A stretch of DNA of 64,000 nt from Ga0077555 sp050250755. GTDB lineage: Bacteria; Pseudomonadota; Alphaproteobacteria; Rhizobiales; Hyphomicrobiaceae. Both the position numbers and the translations under genes were made by a program. Below the pieces are notes generated by a model that did no database searches, was not told where the DNA came from, and saw only the letters and a list, made by a program, of their open reading frames with translations. Where the stretch lies: the NCBI GenBank assembly GCA_050250755.1, contig JBFWOB010000018.1, forward strand, positions 40,420 through 104,419, written 5' to 3'. Numbering within the stretch: position 1 is the stretch's first letter; the number at the start of each line of letters is the position of its first letter. Below are positions 42,460 to 50,874 of the stretch, in pieces.

Positions 42460-43803
42460 ATGTTCGACAAGGTCATGATCGCCAACCGCGGCGAGATCGC
42501 GCTGCGGATTCAGCGGGCCTGCAAAGAGCTCGGCATCGCCACGGTCGCTGTACATTCGACCGCGGACGCGGATGCGATGCACGTCAAGCTCGCGGACGAG
42601 AGCGTGTGCATCGGCCCACCGCCTGCTGCCGATAGTTATCTCAACATCCCGCGCCTGCTCGCTGCCTGTGAGATCACCGGGGCCGACGCCATCCATCCTG
42701 GCTACGGCTTCCTCTCCGAGAATGCGCGTTTTGCCGAGATCCTGGAGGAGCACGGCATCACGTTCATCGGCCCGACCTCCGAGCACATCCGCATCATGGG
42801 GGACAAGATCGAGGCGAAGGAGACCGCCAAGCGCCTCGGCATTCCCGTCGTGCCAGGCTCCGATGGCGCCGTTACGAACGAGGCGCAAGCCCAGCGCGTC
42901 GCCAAGTCGATCGGCTTCCCCGTGCTGGTGAAGGCGGCGGCTGGCGGTGGCGGCCGCGGCATGAAAGTCGCCCGTTCGGCCGAGGAGCTGGACAGTGCGC
43001 TGAAGACGGCACGCGCCGAAGCAAAGGCCGCCTTCGGCGACGACAGCGTCTATCTCGAGAAGTATCTCTCGCATCCGCGCCACATCGAGATTCAAGTTTT
43101 CGGCGACGGCAAGGGCAACGCCATCCATCTCGGCGAGCGCGATTGCTCGCTTCAGCGCCGGCACCAAAAAGTGCTGGAGGAAGCGCCATCCCCCGCACTC
43201 AACGCGGAGGCTCGCGACAAGATCGGCACCACTGTTGCTCGCGCCATGCAGAAGCTGAAGTATCGCGGCGCAGGCACCGTGGAGTTTCTGTACGAGGATG
43301 GTGAGTTCTACTTCATCGAGATGAACACCCGTCTGCAAGTCGAGCACCCGGTCACGGAGATGATCACCGGCGTCGATCTCGTGCTGGAGCAAATCAGGAT
43401 CGCGGCTGGACACCCCCTTTCACTCACTCAAAAAGAGGTCACGTTCTCCGGGCACGCGATCGAGTGCCGCATCTGCGCCGAGAACCCAACGACGTTCCGT
43501 CCTTCGCCCGGCCGGATCACCTATTGGCATCCGCCTGGGGGACTGGGCGTGCGCGTTGATTCGGGTGCCTATCAAGGCTACCGAATTCCGCCCAACTACG
43601 ACTCGCTGATCGGCAAGCTGATCGTTGCCGGCAAGAACCGCAACGAGTGCCTGATGCGCTTGAAGCGGTGCCTGTCCGAATTCGTGATCGACGGGATAGA
43701 GACCACCATCCCGCTGTTCACCGAACTTGTCCGGCACCCCGATATTGCCAACGGCGCGTACGACATCCATTGGCTCGAGCGACACCTGGGCATCAAGAGC
43801 TGA
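42460..43803 (+). CDS. accC: Acetyl-CoA carboxylase biotin carboxylase subunit
   Basis: ATP-dependent carboxylation of the biotin on AccB. The 447-residue product starts 'MFDKVMIANRGEIALRIQRAC'. It has an ATP-grasp domain with the Gly-rich loop 'VKAAAGGGGRGMKVARS', the catalytic 'FIEMNTRLQVEHPVTEMI' (Glu, Asn and Arg of the active site), 'EKYLSHPRHIEIQ' and the C-terminal 'GRITYWHPPGGLGVRVDSG'. All residues expected for biotin carboxylase are present and the length is standard. It follows accB in an operon; aat begins 66 bp later. Confidence 0.98.
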   Translation: MFDKVMIANRGEIALRIQRACKELGIATVAVHSTADADAMHVKLADESVCIGPPPAADSYLNIPRLLAACEITGADAIHPGYGFLSENARFAEILEEHGITFIGPTSEHIRIMGDKIEAKETAKRLGIPVVPGSDGAVTNEAQAQRVAKSIGFPVLVKAAAGGGGRGMKVARSAEELDSALKTARAEAKAAFGDDSVYLEKYLSHPRHIEIQVFGDGKGNAIHLGERDCSLQRRHQKVLEEAPSPALNAEARDKIGTTVARAMQKLKYRGAGTVEFLYEDGEFYFIEMNTRLQVEHPVTEMITGVDLVLEQIRIAAGHPLSLTQKEVTFSGHAIECRICAENPTTFRPSPGRITYWHPPGGLGVRVDSGAYQGYRIPPNYDSLIGKLIVAGKNRNECLMRLKRCLSEFVIDGIETTIPLFTELVRHPDIANGAYDIHWLERHLGIKS

Positions 43804-43869
43804 GGGACGTCGCTTCTTATTAGGGCTCATGGTCGCTCCTCATCGCTTTCGCCCACGGCCGCAGCTAGA

Positions 43870-44598
43870 ATGTATGTCGTTCTCTCGGCTCGAGCCCAAG
43901 CCATGCCCTCGCGCGACGACATTGCCATCGAGATCACGCCGGAGGTTCTGCTCAAGGCCTACGCGTGCGGGATATTTCCGATGGCTGAAAGTGCCGACGA
44001 TCCAGCACTCTATTGGATCGAGCCGCAGGCGCGCGGCATCCTTCCGCTCAACGATGTGCACGTCCCGAAGCGCCTCGCCCGCACAATCCGATCGGGGCGT
44101 TTCGACATACGTATCGATACCGACTTCGAAGGCGTGATCGACGGTTGTGCGGCCTCACGCCCGGGACGCCGATCGACTTGGATCAACGCGCGCATCCGCC
44201 AGCTCTACGGCGCGCTTTTCGACCAGGGGCATTGCCATACGATCGAAACCTGGCACGAAGACCGCCTCGTCGGCGGTCTTTATGGCGTTGCGCTCGGAGG
44301 CGCTTTCTTCGGCGAAAGCATGTTCTCAACGGAGACCGATGCGAGCAAGATAGCGCTGGTCTATCTCGTTGCCCGGCTCGTCCACGGCGGTTTCTCGCTG
44401 CTCGATACGCAGTTCGTGACGGAACATCTGCGACAGTTCGGTACGGTCGAGATGGACAAGACCGCCTTCCATCGGCGGCTCGAGCGTGCCCTCAACCAAC
44501 GCGCCAACTTCAACGCGTTGGATGCGCGTGCGTCGGCGGAGCGTGTATTGGAGATCGTCCGGCATGCGAATCACGGCGCCCCCAGCGGCTCCAGATGA
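43870..44598 (+). CDS. aat: Leucyl/phenylalanyl-tRNA-protein transferase
   Basis: Adds Leu or Phe to the N-terminus of proteins starting with Arg or Lys, marking them for ClpS/ClpAP degradation. The 242-residue product has the family core 'LLKAYACGIFPMAESADDPALYWIEPQARGILPL', 'THETWH'-type 'CHTIETWHEDRLVGGLYGVALGGAFFGESMFS', and 'IALVYLVARLVHGGFSLLDTQFVTEHL'. ATG 43870 is used; ATG 43903 also fits and would remove an unconserved N-terminus. Its place after accC is common in alphaproteobacteria. A hairpin with an internal loop (44644-44671) follows the gene. Confidence 0.96.
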   Translation: MYVVLSARAQAMPSRDDIAIEITPEVLLKAYACGIFPMAESADDPALYWIEPQARGILPLNDVHVPKRLARTIRSGRFDIRIDTDFEGVIDGCAASRPGRRSTWINARIRQLYGALFDQGHCHTIETWHEDRLVGGLYGVALGGAFFGESMFSTETDASKIALVYLVARLVHGGFSLLDTQFVTEHLRQFGTVEMDKTAFHRRLERALNQRANFNALDARASAERVLEIVRHANHGAPSGSR

Positions 44599-44768
44599 GC
44601 TGCTCGCTTATCTCCACCAGCGCTCGAATCCCATGGCGACATTCTGAACTGCCGCTAAAGGCAGCATTCAGTGCGAGTTCACGGGCACTCTCTCAATGTG
44701 CACCTACGGTCGAAACGAGCAGATCAAAGCTCCTGATCGACGCGACGGTCCAATCGAGGAGACGTGCC

Positions 44769-45113
44769 TTGAAGAACGCCATCATCATTGCTGCGCTGAC
44801 CGTCGTCGCCAGTACCGCCACGGCGTCCGCGCAAAGCTACGCTGAGACACGCATCGATCGCCGGGGAGCCAAGCAGAACCACCGCATCGAGCAAGGGCAA
44901 CGAACCGGGCAATTAACAGTATATGAGGCTCGCGGCCTCAAGCTGCAGCAGGCTCGCATCCACGCGATGGAGCGTCATGCGAAGTCGGATGGCTACATCG
45001 ATCGCCGCGAGGTGCGGCGTATCGAGCGCGCCCAGGACGCTGCAAGCCGACGCATCGCTTACCAACGCCATGACCGCGATCGGCGCGGCTACTGGTATCG
45101 ACGTTGGTGGTGA
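44769..45113 (+). CDS. Small secreted protein with EF-hand-like repeats, paralogue 1
   Basis: A 114-residue protein with a clear signal peptide ('NAIIIAALTVVASTATASA'), followed by a basic helical domain. It has two helix-loop units, the first around 'QRTGQLTVYEARGL' and the second 'RHAKSDGYIDRREVRRIERAQ', the latter resembling a D-x-D-G/E calcium loop (K-S-D-G-Y-I-D-R-R-E). The tail is rich in Arg, Tyr and Trp ('RGYWYRRWW'). The start is TTG 44769 with GAGGAG 7 bases upstream, which gives the complete signal peptide; no ATG is in frame nearby. It is clearly related to the gene at 50183-50536. Function unknown; a metal-responsive periplasmic role is possible. Confidence 0.7.
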   Translation: MKNAIIIAALTVVASTATASAQSYAETRIDRRGAKQNHRIEQGQRTGQLTVYEARGLKLQQARIHAMERHAKSDGYIDRREVRRIERAQDAASRRIAYQRHDRDRRGYWYRRWW

Positions 45114-45205
45114 ACTCACCGGTTCTCTTTCTTCCGACGCATATCACCTTGCGGCCGCCTCCTCCGGGTGGTCGCCTGCTCGTTGAACTCCAGGTGGACG
45201 CACGC

Positions 45206-46180
45206 TCAGCGGCGGCGCAAGGTTTCCGACGGCTTCTCGCCGAACTGTTCGCGATATTTGCGCGCGAAGACTGTCATGTCGCTGAAACCGCATTCGAGCG
45301 CGATCTGGGTGACGGTGGTGCCCTCGCCGGCGGACAGCAACTGGCTGCGCGCGAGTTCCAGCCTGCATGTCATCAGATATTCGCGCGGCGAGCACCCGAG
45401 CTCCCGGCGAAAGGCCAGTTGCAGAGCCCGCAGACCAACACCGAGCCTCGCCGCGAGTTCGGAGAGCGAGATGGCATCGGCCGCGTGCGCGTGAATGTAC
45501 TCACGCGCCATACGCACACTCTGTGAGCCCGACGCCTTGGGCGCGTCCCCGACAAAATTTCGCACGGCTGGCGAGATCGAGACGGCAGCCAATCCGAGCA
45601 GGATCTCATCGAAGTTGGCCATAGCGAGCTTTGAGAGCCCCGAACGACCGAGAGCCTGCAACTCGTGGAATACGCCCGTAACATTGCGCGCCAACGTACC
45701 ACCCAATGGTTCGGCAAGATCGAGCGTCGTAATCGCTGACGGCGTCACCGCGATTGCTCGCCCGTCGCCAACCAGGCGTTCCACGTAGGTTCGAACCGCA
45801 TCCTCAGTCGTGATCATCGAAATGCCAGCACTATCAGGGGCGACCCCGCAACGACCGTGCGCGTTCGGCCCGAGAATCAGCCCCTTGCGGCGAGCAACCG
45901 CTTCCTCGCCCCGGTGATCGCCTGAGAACGTGACTGTCCCGCTCTGGAGGATGATGAAGTGATACTCGCCGCTCTGCGGCACGCGATAGCGTAGCGTCGA
46001 CGTCGCGCCTCGATGCAATGCGCAGTGGCCGATCGAGCCGCCCGCGTAGGACATGTAGAAGCCGTCGTCCTCGAAATCGACGTCCTTTATGCTCGCTGCG
46101 ATATTGGAGAGGTAATCTTCAGCCTCTTCGGGAGTCGCGAATACGATCTCCCTCAATCCCGTGCCCGAAGCGGTGCTCAT
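45206..46180 (-). CDS. AraC family transcriptional regulator
   Basis: A 324-residue regulator. The C-terminal double helix-turn-helix is clear: 'ISLSELAARLGVGLRALQLAFRRELGCSPREYLMTCRLELARSQLLSAG' and 'TVTQIALECGFSDMTVFARKYREQFGEKPSETL'. The N-terminal about 200 residues resemble the AraC-type ligand domain of the CuxR/'AraC_binding_2' group, with a beta-barrel segment 'VPQSGEYHFIILQSGTVTF'. The effector is unknown. ATG 46180 has GGAAGAG 6 bases upstream; the in-frame GTG at 46198 overlaps that site. It lies between the secreted small protein gene (convergent) and the TPR-methyltransferase gene (divergent), which may be its target. Confidence 0.93.
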   Translation of the reverse strand: MSTASGTGLREIVFATPEEAEDYLSNIAASIKDVDFEDDGFYMSYAGGSIGHCALHRGATSTLRYRVPQSGEYHFIILQSGTVTFSGDHRGEEAVARRKGLILGPNAHGRCGVAPDSAGISMITTEDAVRTYVERLVGDGRAIAVTPSAITTLDLAEPLGGTLARNVTGVFHELQALGRSGLSKLAMANFDEILLGLAAVSISPAVRNFVGDAPKASGSQSVRMAREYIHAHAADAISLSELAARLGVGLRALQLAFRRELGCSPREYLMTCRLELARSQLLSAGEGTTVTQIALECGFSDMTVFARKYREQFGEKPSETLRRR

Positions 46181-46440
46181 CGAGGCTCTTCCGGTCACTG
46201 TGTGCTGCCTTGTCCAGGGTTTCGCAAGACCCGGAGGCGGTTCGCGTCAGCCGTAGTCGACGCCCTGCGAACGTGCAAATCAAAAAGGGTAATGAGGCGC
46301 CCGAGATTCTACTCTCGAACGCCTGATCTATCGAATACGTGGAAGATTTTGCGAGGAATTTCCCGGCTCTTTCAGAATTGAGAACCAGCCGGTGACATTC
46401 TCGTGATCGGGATAGCCGCCTCACCGAACGCGGTGGGTTT

Positions 46441-48333
46441 ATGCGGGATTTCGCGAGATTTCCTGCAGCGGTTTTCTATGAGCGAATGGATCAACTATTC
46501 ATGCGCCAGAGCGTAGGAATGCGCGCGCCTGTCGGCGTGTCCGCGAGGGCCGATCCGCGCCTGCTGCGCGTCGCCGCCGCGATCGATGGCGGTGACCTTC
46601 CACGGGCTTGTCGATTGCTAGAAGGTGAAGTCCGCAGGGCACCTGCGAGCATTCGCCTGCGCCTCCAATTGGCCAGACTTAAGGAGGCTGCACGCGACCG
46701 TGAAGGTGCTGCTGCAGAGCTCACGCGCGTTCTACGTCTCTCGCCCGGCGATGCGCCCGCGGCACAATCCCTTGGCCGGCTCCTCTCGGAGGGTCGCCTC
46801 ACCTCTCACAGATCTCTCGATCCTATCGGCTTTGCTGCCAGCCTCGCGCACAGAACAGTCGACCGTGATCTCCTGGGCGCTGCCGCACTCGAATTGCTGA
46901 TAAATGACGGATGTTTGACACCGGTCTTTGCCCACGCCCGTAGCCACGACATGCCAACCGCGGTGCGAGCGGCCCTCAATCGGCGCTCCGCGCCGCTACT
47001 GCGCGACCCGCTGTTGCTGAGTGTTCTCGAGCACTGCACCGTCGCCAATATCGAGGTCGAACGCCTCCTCACGGTGATCCGTCGCACGCTCCTGTTGGAG
47101 TTACCCAGAGAGCGTCTTGCTGAACCGGACCTCGCTCGCTTTACGACAGCACTTGCCATTCAATGCTCAAGCAACGAGTACGTATTTTCTGTCGACGCCG
47201 ACGAGATGGATGCACTCGCCATGCAGCCCTCGACCGGCGCCTTGCTCGAGGGTGACAACGAGGCCGGACGCGAGCATCTATTGTGTGCGCTTTACCGAAA
47301 TCCCCTGCTCGCATTTCCAGACGCCATAACGGCCGAGGCACTCGCACCGGTGCGGCCGAAGCCGTTTTCTCTTTTCCTCCAAACGCTCCTTAGAGAGCGC
47401 GATGAATTGCGCTCATTATTCCCCACTATTACTCGGATCGGTTCGATTGAGCAGCCCACCTCACTCAAGGTCAAAGCTCAATACGAAACGCATCCCTATC
47501 CGCGTTGGCAGGGAATGAAATTGTATTCTGACGGCTCTTTCTTCGATTATTTATCTAGCTTTTTTACGAAACGCGAACTCGCTTTTCTCGAAAAACCGTT
47601 CGAACTGCTTGTTGCCGGATGTGGCACCGTGCAGGCCGTCTCGGCAGCGCGCGATTATGGTGAGAACGCGCGAGTCACGGGCCTCGATATTTCGTTGGCA
47701 AGTCTCGGGTACGCCGCGCTGATGGCGCGCCGACTGGAGGTCGGGAATCTATCGCTCGCGCTCGGCGACATCAGCAAGATCGAAACCTTCGAGCCCTCAT
47801 GGAAGCATCGGTTCCAGATGGTCGAGTGCGGCGGCGTTCTCCACCACATGGCCGATCCGTTTGCCGCGTGGCGCGGACTGCTCGATTGCCTTGCGCCAGG
47901 CGGATTGATGCTCATCGGCCTCTATAGCGAACTCGCCCGCCGCGATCTCGCGACACTCCGCGAGCAACCCGAATACCCCGGGAGCGAAGCCGACGACGAT
48001 GCACTGCGCCGCTATCGTGCGCATCTGGTCAACCGCGGCCCTGGCGCCCCCGGCGCGAACTATCTCAAAGCACGCGACACTTTCACGACCAGCGGCTTCC
48101 GCGACTTCTTTCTTCATGTCAGCGAGAAGACCACCAACATCGGCGAGATCAAACGCTTCCTCGACGAGAACGGCCTTGCGTTTCGTGGTTTCGTCAGCGT
48201 GCCGTTCGGTATGCTGAAGCAGCGGTTTCCGACCGAGACCTGGCCGGGCTCGTTGGATCGGTGGGCCGATCTCGAACGCGAGCGGCCCAACCTTTTCATC
48301 GGCATGTATCAGTTCTGGCTGACGCGCCAGTAG
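46441..48333 (+). CDS. TPR-containing class I SAM-dependent methyltransferase
   Basis: A 630-residue fusion. The N-terminal half (about 40-140) has TPR-type helices ('LRLQLARLKEAARDREGAAAEL', 'SPGDAPAAQSLGRLL'), and an all-helical middle follows. The C-terminal methyltransferase starts at about 335 ('KVKAQYETHPYPRWQG'), with the SAM motif 'LLVAGCGTVQAVSAARDYG', the acidic end of strand 2 in 'VTGLDISLASLGYAA', and 'MVECGGVLHHMADPFAAWRGL'. The 'Y-E-x-x-P-Y-P-R-W' segment matches bacterial proteins annotated as methyltransferase with TPR. The substrate is unknown; protein or glycan methylation is possible. Several in-frame ATGs (46441, 46486, 46501) exist with no clear ribosome site, so the start is uncertain. 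Confidence 0.85.
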   Translation: MRDFARFPAAVFYERMDQLFMRQSVGMRAPVGVSARADPRLLRVAAAIDGGDLPRACRLLEGEVRRAPASIRLRLQLARLKEAARDREGAAAELTRVLRLSPGDAPAAQSLGRLLSEGRLTSHRSLDPIGFAASLAHRTVDRDLLGAAALELLINDGCLTPVFAHARSHDMPTAVRAALNRRSAPLLRDPLLLSVLEHCTVANIEVERLLTVIRRTLLLELPRERLAEPDLARFTTALAIQCSSNEYVFSVDADEMDALAMQPSTGALLEGDNEAGREHLLCALYRNPLLAFPDAITAEALAPVRPKPFSLFLQTLLRERDELRSLFPTITRIGSIEQPTSLKVKAQYETHPYPRWQGMKLYSDGSFFDYLSSFFTKRELAFLEKPFELLVAGCGTVQAVSAARDYGENARVTGLDISLASLGYAALMARRLEVGNLSLALGDISKIETFEPSWKHRFQMVECGGVLHHMADPFAAWRGLLDCLAPGGLMLIGLYSELARRDLATLREQPEYPGSEADDDALRRYRAHLVNRGPGAPGANYLKARDTFTTSGFRDFFLHVSEKTTNIGEIKRFLDENGLAFRGFVSVPFGMLKQRFPTETWPGSLDRWADLERERPNLFIGMYQFWLTRQ

Positions 48334-48361
48334 GTGGCGATCGCAGTTTCCGGCGATCACC
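48333..48361. terminator. Stem-loop at convergent ends of the methyltransferase and GMC genes
   Basis: GATCGC at 48339-48344 pairs with GCGATC at 48353-48358, extended by GGT/ACC after a 3-base bulge. It overlaps the methyltransferase stop and sits just outside the end of the convergent gene. No T-tract. Confidence 0.4.
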
Positions 48362-48367
48362 TCTACG

Positions 48368-49969
48368 TCATGCCGACTGCCGTGCGTCCTCGCGAATCAT
48401 GGATGCGCCCTTTTCGGCAATCATGATCGTCGGCGCGTTCGTGTTGCCCGTCGTGACGAGAGGCATCACCGAGGCGTCGATCACGCGCAACCCCGAAAGC
48501 CCGTGCACCCTGAGCCGAGAATCGACGACGGCCATCGGATCTTCGCCCATGCGGCACGTTCCAACAGGGTGGTAGAGCGTGGTTCCGAAATCCCGGGCGT
48601 AGTCGGCAAGCTGCTCGTCTGTCTTCACGTCCGGCCCCGGAACGATTTCGGCCACGACGTTCTCCTTGAATGCAGGCTGCGCGAAGATGCTGCGCGCGTG
48701 GCCAATTCCAGCCAACAAGACCCGCAAGTCGGCGGGGGCCGACAGATAGTTCGGCCGAATGACAGGACGATCATACGGATCGCCAGAACGCGCCATGATC
48801 GTGCCCCGACTTTCGGGCCGCGCGATCGACACGGCGACCGTCGCCCCCGGCTCACGCTCGAGCGCGCCGAACACAGCCGGATCGTAGCTCGCCGGAGAGA
48901 ACAGAAGCTGGATGTCCGGACTCGCGAGCCCTTCACGGCTGCGGCAGAAGCACTGGGCACTGGAGACACCGAACGTCAGAGCGCCGCGCCCGACTGTCAC
49001 CCACTTGACCACCTCTCCAGCCAGCAATAGCCCGCGCGACATCTCATTGATGGATCGCGCATTCTTCACGCGGACAGAGACGCGTGCGACGTAATGGTCG
49101 GAAAGATTCGAGCCGACGCCGGTAAGGTCGTGCAGGACATCAACGCCGATCGACTTCAGGTGCTCGGCAGGACCTATTCCACTGACTTGCAGGAGGTGCG
49201 GCGAGTTCACGGAGCCCGACGAAACGATCACCTCGCGCCGGGCCTTGATGTCGATCTCGCGCCCCATCTGATCGATCCGAACGCCCGTGGCGTGCCGGCC
49301 GTCGAGCAGAACGCGAAGAGCCGTTGCATTGGTGAGAACGCGGAAGTTCGAGCGCCGCCGCGCATGGCGCAAAAACGTCTGCGCGGTGGACCCCCGAAAG
49401 CGTCCGTTGCGAGACATTTGCGAATAGCCAACGCCTTCAGCCGGTGTTTCGCCGGAAAGATCCTTGGCGAAGGGGAAACCGGCTTGCTGCGCCCCTTCCA
49501 CGAACCGATGTGTGAGCGGTAGAATGGTACGGTAGTCCTCGATAAGTAGCGGGCCGCTCTTGCCGCGGTGCTCCGTATCACCAGGTGCGTACCGCTCGAT
49601 CGCCTTGAAATGCGGCAGGCATTCCTCGTAGCTCCAACCGCGTGCGCCCATTTGCGCCCAGTTGTCGAAATCTGCGGGATTGCCGCGCACGAACAACATG
49701 CCGTTGATGGACGAAGAGCCTCCCAGAACACGCCCCCGCGGCCAGTGAATGGCGCGATTGCCAGAGCCCGCCTGCGGTTCCGTCTCATAGTTCCAGTTGA
49801 CGAGTGGATTCTTCAGAAGCTTCAGAACACCGGCCGGAACATGGATCCAGGGATGAAAGTCTCGCGGGCCCGCTTCGAGCAGAATGACCTGCGCGCCGTC
49901 CGCCGAGAGTCGATCCGCCAGCACACAACCCGCCGACCCTGCTCCGACGATGACGTAATCCGCCTCCAT
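48368..49969 (-). CDS. GMC family FAD oxidoreductase (choline/alcohol dehydrogenase-like)
   Basis: A 533-residue flavoprotein. The N-terminal dinucleotide motif 'DYVIVGAGSAGCVLADRLS', the first GMC signature 'GRVLGGSSSINGMLFVRGNP', and the C-terminal 'GLRVIDASVMPLVTTGNTNAPTIMIAEKGA' are complete. The active-site His is in 'LYHPVGTCRMGEDPMAVVD'. It oxidises a primary alcohol such as choline, a polyethylene glycol or an aromatic alcohol, and family membership does not decide which. ATG 49969 has GGGAGAGG upstream; a longer frame to 50080 runs into the divergent region. No betaine aldehyde dehydrogenase is adjacent, so a choline role is not favoured. Confidence 0.94.
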   Translation of the reverse strand: MEADYVIVGAGSAGCVLADRLSADGAQVILLEAGPRDFHPWIHVPAGVLKLLKNPLVNWNYETEPQAGSGNRAIHWPRGRVLGGSSSINGMLFVRGNPADFDNWAQMGARGWSYEECLPHFKAIERYAPGDTEHRGKSGPLLIEDYRTILPLTHRFVEGAQQAGFPFAKDLSGETPAEGVGYSQMSRNGRFRGSTAQTFLRHARRRSNFRVLTNATALRVLLDGRHATGVRIDQMGREIDIKARREVIVSSGSVNSPHLLQVSGIGPAEHLKSIGVDVLHDLTGVGSNLSDHYVARVSVRVKNARSINEMSRGLLLAGEVVKWVTVGRGALTFGVSSAQCFCRSREGLASPDIQLLFSPASYDPAVFGALEREPGATVAVSIARPESRGTIMARSGDPYDRPVIRPNYLSAPADLRVLLAGIGHARSIFAQPAFKENVVAEIVPGPDVKTDEQLADYARDFGTTLYHPVGTCRMGEDPMAVVDSRLRVHGLSGLRVIDASVMPLVTTGNTNAPTIMIAEKGASMIREDARQSA

Positions 49970-50182
49970 GCACCTCTCCCTCACGGCATCCACGTTGGTC
50001 GCGAGCATAACCGCCGTTTCTGGGCCCGCAATGTACAGTGAGCATGGCTGGGTCCCGCAAAACGCGAACCGAGGCGGCAAAGTGGCGGATCGCTGAACGG
50101 ATATTGAACGCTGTCTTCAGAGCCGGTTCAGCCGAGATTCGACAATCTCCTCCCCATCGAAATGGAGCTGGAGATTTCACCG

Positions 50183-50536
50183 ATGTCGCTCTTCAAATCA
50201 TCCACGATCGGCATGCTCGTTCTGGTCGGCGCCGCGACCTCAGCCTTCGCGCACGACGGTCGCCGCCTCGAGCACATACAGGCGCATCAGCGGAGTGCGA
50301 TCGAGAGTGGACGTTGGAACGGTTCCATCACCAAGCGGGAGCAGCGTGCTCTTCTCGCCGAGCAAGAACGGATCGATGCGATGCGCCGCCGGGCCAAGGC
50401 AGACGGCCGCGTGACTGCCCGCGAATCGCGTGAGATCCGGAGCGCTCAGCGTGTGGCCCGGGCGCACATTCTAGAGGAGCGCAGCAATGGCCGGGTGAAC
50501 TACTGGCGTCGTTGGAAAGCGAAGCGCGGGCTCTGA
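50183..50536 (+). CDS. Small secreted protein with EF-hand-like repeats, paralogue 2
   Basis: A 117-residue protein with a signal peptide ('TIGMLVLVGAATSAFAHD') and a basic helical domain holding two helix-loop units, 'NGSITKREQRALLAEQ' and 'RRRAKADGRVTARESREIRSAQ'. It shares with the gene at 44769 the pattern T-x2-E-x-R-x-L, then Q-x-R-I-x-A-M-x-R-x-A-K-x-D-G-x-(I/V)-x2-R-E-x-R-x-I-x2-A-Q, so the two are paralogues. ATG 50183 is favoured, with GGAG 9 bases upstream; ATG 50162 would add 7 residues before the signal peptide. The loop residues could bind Ca2+, but the second loop has K or R at some ligand positions. Function unknown. Confidence 0.72.
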   Translation: MSLFKSSTIGMLVLVGAATSAFAHDGRRLEHIQAHQRSAIESGRWNGSITKREQRALLAEQERIDAMRRRAKADGRVTARESREIRSAQRVARAHILEERSNGRVNYWRRWKAKRGL

Positions 50537-50874
50537 TCGACGACCGGATCTCCGAGGCTGCTCTGATGGTTCCGTGTCCGCCATATACGCAGGGGTTGCT
50601 TCCAGTCGGAGCAGCCCTTTTTCCGCAATCAGTCGACGGAGCAGAACAGCTTGCCAAGGCTGCTTCTGGCGGACATATTGTCAGGAAAAGCATATTCGTG
50701 TGCACCGTAAGATCATCCGTTTTTCGCTACTTCAGATCATTTTTCTCGAGGGTTTGCCGGCTTCCTAAAGATGGCCGCTCGCACCCAGGATTTGGCGTGA
50801 CGAGACGTTGAAGGAACGCGGCAAGAAGATCAAAGCGGTCAAGAAATGTGCCGGGACGCCGGCGGGGGTTACCA
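50537..50874. other. Gene-free region, 338 bp
   Basis: Lies between the small secreted protein gene and the TPR protein gene, both rightward. It has no ORF with a ribosome site and a recognisable domain, no clear terminator and no clear promoter, though 50700-50760 is somewhat AT-richer. A lost 5' part of the downstream gene would be expected here if that gene were truncated, but no matching coding sequence is visible. Confidence 0.5.
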
